Positions 33,365 to 37,922 of a stretch of DNA of 37,922 nucleotides are shown in pieces (positions within the stretch are counted from its first letter, which is position 1; each line of letters opens with the position of its first letter). A model generated the notes under the pieces. That model did no database searches. It had not been told where the DNA came from and saw only the letters and a program-made list of their open reading frames with translations. Source of the DNA: Albimonas sp041685625 (lineage in GTDB: Bacteria > Pseudomonadota > Alphaproteobacteria > Rhodobacterales > Rhodobacteraceae); contig JAWLFJ010000028.1 in the NCBI GenBank assembly GCA_041685625.1, positions 1-37,922 on the forward strand, written 5' to 3'. The position numbers and the translations under genes were made by a program.

Positions 33365-34777
33365 ATGCCGACCGCCGCCTCGCCCGACGCCGTGCTGGCG
33401 GCGCTCGTCGTCCTGCCGCTCGCCGCCACGCTCGGAACGCTCGTCCTGCCGCGCCTCGCCCCGGCCGTGGCGACGGCCGCGTCCTGGGCCAACCTCGCCC
33501 TCGTCGCCTTCGCCTTCGGGACGATCGGGGGGGAGACATGGCTCGCCGGATGGTCCGCGCCGCTCGGGATCGGCCTCCGGCTCGACGGCCTCGCCTGGGT
33601 GTTCCTCGCCTTCTCCGCGCCGGTCTTCGCCCTCGCCGCCTCCGCCGGGCGCGCGACGCTCGCCGAGGACGGCGCCGCCACGCTCTGGACCACGCTGATC
33701 GCCGGCGTGAACGCGATCTTCCTCGGCGCGGACCTCTTCAACCTCTACGTCGGGCTGGAGGTCGTGAGCCTTTCCGCCACGGCGCTCACCGCCATCGGGG
33801 CCGGCGCGGCCGCGGCGAGGGCGGCGCTGCGCTACCTCTTCGTGGGCCTCGGCGGCAGCCTGCTCTACCTGATGGCCGTGGCCTCGATCTACCGCGCGAC
33901 CGGCACGCTCGACATGGGACTCGTCGCCTCGATCGGGCTGCAGGGCCCCGCACTCGCCGCCCCGCTCGCCTTCGCGACGGCGGGCCTCCTCCTCAAGGGC
34001 GGCGTGGCGCCGTTCCACTTCTGGCTGCCGCCCGCGCACGGCAACGCGGCCCCGATCGTCAGCGCCGCGCTCTCGGCGGTGGTGGTCAAGACCGCCCTCT
34101 ATGTCCTGCTCCGCCTCTGGCTCGACGTCGCGCCGCAGACGGCGCTGGCGGACGCCGCGCCGATCTTCCGGGCGCTCGGGCTGCTCGCGGTCGTCGTCGG
34201 CGGCGTCGCCGCGCTCCGGGCGCTCCGGCTCAAGGCGCTGATCGCCTATTCGACGGTCGCGCAGCTCGGCTACCTGGCGCTCGCGCTCGGCTTCGCGGCG
34301 GAGGCGCCGGGCGCGACCGTCGCCTTCGCCGCCTTCGCCGCGGCTCACGCCCTCGCCAAGTCCGGGCTCTTCGTCGCGGCCGGCATGATCGCCAAGGCCA
34401 ACGGGCACGACGAGGTGCCGCGCCTCGCCGATCCCGGCGCCGCCTACGGCCCGGCCAAGGCGGCCGTCGCGATCGCGGGAGGCGCGCTGGCGGGCCTGCC
34501 GCCGACGGGGGGCTTCCTCGCCAAATGGACGCTCGCGCAGGACGCGGCGGCGGCGGGCGCCTGGTGGGTCGCCCCGACGCTCGTGGCGGCGGGGCTCCTG
34601 ACGGCCGCCTACATGGCGCGGCTCGCCACCGCGATGATGCGCGACCCGCCGGAGGACGCCCCCGCCGGCGAAGACGGACCCCTCCGCGGCTGGAGCGCCC
34701 TCGCCCTCGCCTCGGCGGCGCTTCTGCTCGGCTTCCTCGGCGCGCCGCTCGCCGCGCTGTTGGAGGCGGAACGATGA
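33365..34777 (+). CDS. mnhD: Antiporter subunit D (NuoL/M/N-like) 1
   Basis: A 470-residue, about fourteen-helix proton-translocating subunit. The TM5 glutamate is present in LYVGLEVVSL, and the TM7 lysine and HFWLP loop in LLLKGGVAPFHFWLPPAHG. A second lysine region reads AALSAVVVKTALYV, and AHALAKSGLF supplies the later polar pair. All key charges of an ion-conducting subunit are in place. The stop overlaps the next gene (ATGA). Confidence 0.87.
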   Translation: MPTAASPDAVLAALVVLPLAATLGTLVLPRLAPAVATAASWANLALVAFAFGTIGGETWLAGWSAPLGIGLRLDGLAWVFLAFSAPVFALAASAGRATLAEDGAATLWTTLIAGVNAIFLGADLFNLYVGLEVVSLSATALTAIGAGAAAARAALRYLFVGLGGSLLYLMAVASIYRATGTLDMGLVASIGLQGPALAAPLAFATAGLLLKGGVAPFHFWLPPAHGNAAPIVSAALSAVVVKTALYVLLRLWLDVAPQTALADAAPIFRALGLLAVVVGGVAALRALRLKALIAYSTVAQLGYLALALGFAAEAPGATVAFAAFAAAHALAKSGLFVAAGMIAKANGHDEVPRLADPGAAYGPAKAAVAIAGGALAGLPPTGGFLAKWTLAQDAAAAGAWWVAPTLVAAGLLTAAYMARLATAMMRDPPEDAPAGEDGPLRGWSALALASAALLLGFLGAPLAALLEAER

Positions 34778-36282
34778 GCCTGGCCTGGCTCCCCCTCGCG
34801 ATCGTCGCGACGACGCTCGTCTCCGGCGTGGTGATCTTCCTGACGCCCGACCGCATGGTTCGGACGCGCGCGGCGCTGAACCTGCTCGGCGCGGTGGCGA
34901 CGCTCGGCCTCGTCGGGCTGCTCGTGCTGGGCGTCTCGCAGGGCGGCAGCTACTCGACCCGGATGCCCTTCCTCCCCGGCGCGCCGCTCGTCCTGCAGTC
35001 GGACGCGCTCTCGCTGCTCTTCGTCGGCCTCTCGGCCGTGCTCTGGCTGGTCACGACGCTCTACGCCGTCGGCTATCTGCGTCACGGCGCGCACCGGCCA
35101 CGCTTCTTCGGCTTCTTCGCCTTCTGCGTCAGCGCCACCATGGGCGTCGCGCTCGCCGGCAACCTCCTGACCTTCCTCGTCTTCTACGAGATGCTGACGA
35201 TCTCGACCTATCCTCTCGTGACGCATCGCGGCGACGCCGCCTCGCTGCGGGCAGGGCGCATCTATCTCGCCTACACCCTCGGCGGGGGCGCGATGCTGCT
35301 CCTCGGCACGATGCTGCTCTACGCGCTCCACGGCTCGGGCGAATTCGTGGTCGGAGGCCTTCTCAGCCTGGCCGAGACGCGGCCCGGCGACGGCGCGCTG
35401 ACCCTCGTCTTCGCGGTGCTGATCGCGGGCGTCGGGGTGAAGGCGGCGCTCGTGCCGCTGCACGGCTGGCTCCCGGTCGCGATGGTGGCGCCGGCGCCGG
35501 TCAGCGCGCTGCTGCATGCCGTCGCCGTCGTGAAGGCGGGCGCCTTCGGCATCGTCCGAATCGTCTACGACATCTTCGGCCAGACGCTGGCGGAGACGCT
35601 GCACCTGCTGCCCCCACTCTCCGCCGTCGCGGCGGCGACGATCCTCTGGGGCTCGATCCGCGCGCTCGGTCAGAACGACCTGAAGCGGCGGCTCGCCTAC
35701 TCCACCGTCAGTCAGGTCTCCTACATCGCCCTCGGCGTGTCGCTCGCGCATCCCGTCGCCGCCCTGGGCGGGATCATCCATCTCGTGCATCAGGGCATCA
35801 TGAAGATCACCCTCTTCTTCTGCGCCGGCGCGATCGCGGAGACCACCGGCATCAAGAAGATCAGCGACATGGACGGCCTCGGCGCCCGAATGCCCTGGAC
35901 CATGAGCGCCTTCACCGTAGCGGCAGTCGGCATGATCGGGCTGCCGCCGACCGTCGGCTTCGTGACGAAGTGGCACCTCTCATCCGGCGCGCTCGAGTCG
36001 GGCCAGGCCTGGGTCATGGTCCTGATGCTGGTCTCGAGCGGCTTCAACGCCGCCTACTTCCTGCCGATCATCCGCCGCGTCTGGTTCGCCGATCCGCCTG
36101 CCGACGCCCTGCCCCGCCCGAAGGGCCTCGAGGCGTCGCCGCTCCTCTTCGGCCCGCCGGCGGTCACCGCCGGGCTCACCGTGCTCGCCGCCCTCTTCGC
36201 CGAGTCCCGGCTCAGCCCCCTCGGCTGGGCCGAGGCGCTGGTGCTCCTCGAATTCGGCTTCGCCTTCGGAGAGACGCCGTGA
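34774..36282 (+). CDS. Antiporter subunit D (NuoL/M/N-like) 2
   Basis: A 502-residue second proton-channel subunit. FLVFYEMLTISTYPLVTHRG carries the TM5 Glu and the family's conserved loop; GVKAALVPLHGWLPVAMVAP, AVAVVKAGAFGI and HQGIMKITLFF hold the lysines and histidine. ATG 34774 overlaps the previous stop. It resembles the MbhH/MrpD group more than NuoL, as it lacks the long lateral helix. Confidence 0.87.
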   Translation: MSLAWLPLAIVATTLVSGVVIFLTPDRMVRTRAALNLLGAVATLGLVGLLVLGVSQGGSYSTRMPFLPGAPLVLQSDALSLLFVGLSAVLWLVTTLYAVGYLRHGAHRPRFFGFFAFCVSATMGVALAGNLLTFLVFYEMLTISTYPLVTHRGDAASLRAGRIYLAYTLGGGAMLLLGTMLLYALHGSGEFVVGGLLSLAETRPGDGALTLVFAVLIAGVGVKAALVPLHGWLPVAMVAPAPVSALLHAVAVVKAGAFGIVRIVYDIFGQTLAETLHLLPPLSAVAAATILWGSIRALGQNDLKRRLAYSTVSQVSYIALGVSLAHPVAALGGIIHLVHQGIMKITLFFCAGAIAETTGIKKISDMDGLGARMPWTMSAFTVAAVGMIGLPPTVGFVTKWHLSSGALESGQAWVMVLMLVSSGFNAAYFLPIIRRVWFADPPADALPRPKGLEASPLLFGPPAVTAGLTVLAALFAESRLSPLGWAEALVLLEFGFAFGETP

Positions 36283-36292
36283 GGACCGGGCG

Positions 36293-37922
36293 ATGAACGG
36301 CGACCTCCTTCTCGCCGCGGTGCTGGCGCCGCTCGCCGTCACGGCGCTCGCCGCGCTCGGCGTCCGGCGCGCGGTCTGGCCGCTCTTCGCGCTCTCGGCT
36401 CTGCCGGCGGGGCTCGTGGCGGCGTTTCCGGGCGGAACGGCGGAGATGCCGTCGGGCGGCACGCTCCGCCTCGATCCGGATTTCGCCCCGGCCCTGGCCG
36501 CCGCGGCGCTGATCTGGGCGGCGGCGAGCCTGCAGAGCCGAGACTCCGTCGGAGGCGACGCCGCCTCGCGCCGCTACGCCGTCTTCTTCGGCCTCGCCAT
36601 GGCCGGCAATGTCGGTCTGCTCGTCGCGGGAGAGATGGTCACCTTCTACGTCGGCTTCAGCGTGATGAGCCTCGCCGTCTTCGGCCTCGTCGCGCACAGC
36701 GGCGCCGCCGAAGCGCGCCACGCCGCCTGGGTCTACATCTGGCTCGCGGTGGTGGGGGAGCTCGCGCTCTTCGCGGCGATCCTCCTGATCGCGACCGCGC
36801 ATGACGGCAGCACCTTCCCCGACATCGATGGAACGCCGCCGCCGGAGGCCGCCGCCTGGCTCGCCCTGATCGGCTGCGGGATCAAGGCCGGGCTGGTTCC
36901 GCTGCATGTCTGGCTGCCGCTCGCGCACCCCGCCGCCCCCGCCCCCGCCAGCGCGGCGCTCAGCGGCGCGATGCTGAAGGCGGGCCTCGTCGGCCTCCTG
37001 CTCCTCGTGCCCCCCTCGCTCGACACGCCCGCCGGCTTCGGCGAGGCGATGGTCGTCGCGGGGCTGACGGGGGCCTTCGCCGGCGCGCTCTACGGCACGG
37101 CGCAGCGGGACCTGAAGACCGCGCTCGCCTATTCCAGCCTCAGTCAGATGGGGCTCGCGATCACCGCGCTCGGCGCGGCCTATGCGGGTCTCGCGCCGGC
37201 CGGGGCGGCGGCGGCCGCCCTCGCCCTCTTCGCCATCCATCACGGTCTCGCCAAGGGCGCGCTCTTCCTCGGCGCGGAGAGCGGCCTGCCTCGTGGAGCG
37301 ACGGTCGCGCTGATGGCGGTCCCGGCGCTCGCCCTGACGGGCTTCCCGCTCACCTCCGGCTACCTTTCGAAGACGGCCTTCACCGATGCGCTCGGCCCCG
37401 CTCCGCTGGCGGAGGCGATCACCGTCGCGGGATTCGCCACGGCCCTGGTGATGGCGCGCTCGCTCCGGCTCGCCTGGAGCAAGAAGCCGTCGCCGGGCGG
37501 CTGGCGGGCGACCGGCTTCGTCGGTCTCGTCCTCGCGTCCGTCGCGCTGCCCGCCTTCTGGTCCGGAGGCCCCGAGAAGCTCCTCTCCGGCCTCGCCCCG
37601 GCGTCGCTCGCGGTCGCCCTCGCGCCCGCGGCCTTCGCCCTCGCGGCAGGCGCCCTCGCGATCCGCGCGCGCCTCGCAACGCCGCCCGCGCCGCCGGGCG
37701 ACGCGCTGGCCCTCGGCCGCGTTGCGGCCGGAGCGGTGCGGCCGGCCCTCGTCCGGGCCGCCCGGAGCCTCGGTCGCGCGGCGGAGCGGCTCGACGCCCT
37801 CTCCGCCGCCCTCGCCGCCGGCGCGGCGAGGGCGCTCGCAGGCCGTCCGGCGGAGCCGCCGGCCCGATGGGTCGGCGCCGGCGGCGCGCTCGTCGCGACC
37901 CTCCTCGCGGCGGGGCGCGCCG
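36293..37922 (+). CDS. Antiporter subunit D (NuoL/M-like) 3, partial
   Basis: The frame stays open from ATG 36293 to the window end (at least 543 codons, no stop seen), with GAGGA about 8 bases upstream. Family marks are GIKAGLVPLHVWLPLAHPAA, LKTALAYSSLSQMGLAI and HHGLAKGALFLGAES. The TM5 glutamate position is Ser123 (FYVGFSVMSL, where subunit 1 has LYVGLEVVSL). The tail after about residue 430 is long and Ala/Arg-rich and may be a lateral extension. It is truncated by the window edge. Confidence 0.85.
   Translation, partial: MNGDLLLAAVLAPLAVTALAALGVRRAVWPLFALSALPAGLVAAFPGGTAEMPSGGTLRLDPDFAPALAAAALIWAAASLQSRDSVGGDAASRRYAVFFGLAMAGNVGLLVAGEMVTFYVGFSVMSLAVFGLVAHSGAAEARHAAWVYIWLAVVGELALFAAILLIATAHDGSTFPDIDGTPPPEAAAWLALIGCGIKAGLVPLHVWLPLAHPAAPAPASAALSGAMLKAGLVGLLLLVPPSLDTPAGFGEAMVVAGLTGAFAGALYGTAQRDLKTALAYSSLSQMGLAITALGAAYAGLAPAGAAAAALALFAIHHGLAKGALFLGAESGLPRGATVALMAVPALALTGFPLTSGYLSKTAFTDALGPAPLAEAITVAGFATALVMARSLRLAWSKKPSPGGWRATGFVGLVLASVALPAFWSGGPEKLLSGLAPASLAVALAPAAFALAAGALAIRARLATPPAPPGDALALGRVAAGAVRPALVRAARSLGRAAERLDALSAALAAGAARALAGRPAEPPARWVGAGGALVATLLAAGRA

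Noticed and set aside
1..37922. CRISPR arrays, tRNA or rRNA genes, phage or defence systems
   Set aside because: No regularly spaced repeats, no tRNA-like cloverleaf or CCA context, no rRNA sequence and no phage or restriction genes were seen by eye. A covariance-model scan would be the decisive test.

Overview
The window is very GC-rich (about 70% by eye) and densely coding. It has short intergenic gaps, many ATGA/GTGA stop-start overlaps, and frequent GTG and TTG starts. Together with the gene families (PotD-type importer, ACR3/GAPDH/ArsJ arsenic operon, DoeA-like M24 hydrolase, Mrp-type antiporter), this suggests a marine or soil alphaproteobacterium of Rhodobacterales/Rhizobiales type. 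That placement is inference; no rRNA or marker gene is present.

Layout. (1) 107-4194: a four-gene importer operon (Tat-exported binding protein, ATPase, two permeases) of the spermidine/putrescine class, with a strong hairpin after the binding-protein gene. It converges on an S33-type peptidase/amidase (4208-5092, minus). (2) 5285-6586: ATP-grasp ligase A. (3) 6641-10881: an arsenic operon made of an ArsR-ArsC fusion, ACR3, GAPDH and ArsJ, with an inverted-repeat operator candidate just before the first ATG. (4) 11059-12741: a DbpA-like DEAD-box RNA helicase. (5) 12973-22319: an M24 hydrolase with the metal site lost (ectoine-hydrolase-like), an isoaspartyl peptidase (minus), then cyanophycinase, cyanophycin synthetase, ATP-grasp ligase B (paralogue of A) and a CocE/NonD S15-type hydrolase. 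(6) 22384-24456, minus: an HI0933-family flavoprotein and an orphan periplasmic binding protein. (7) 24521-26292 and about 28300-29326: decayed sequence with frame-shifted gene remnants, on either side of an amidase (26573-27958, minus). (8) 29731-30663: an isochorismatase-like hydrolase next to an IS630 transposase relic. (9) 31113-37922: an Mrp/Mnh-type cation/proton antiporter operon (E, F, G, MbhD-like, B, C and three NuoL/M-like subunits), the last gene running off the window.

How the genes may work together. The most interesting block is the cyanophycin locus. CphA makes and CphB cuts the arginyl-aspartate isopeptide polymer, and the isoaspartyl peptidase can split the released beta-Asp dipeptides. 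Two paralogous ATP-grasp enzymes of unknown product, an S15-type hydrolase, an S33-type peptidase, an M24 hydrolase and a small-molecule importer lie on both sides of it. I propose, as inference, a storage or peptide-tailoring system broader than textbook cyanophycin metabolism, in which the ATP-grasp enzymes join an amino acid or amine to a cyanophycin-derived or imported substrate. The arsenic operon and the helicase sit inside this block and look functionally separate.
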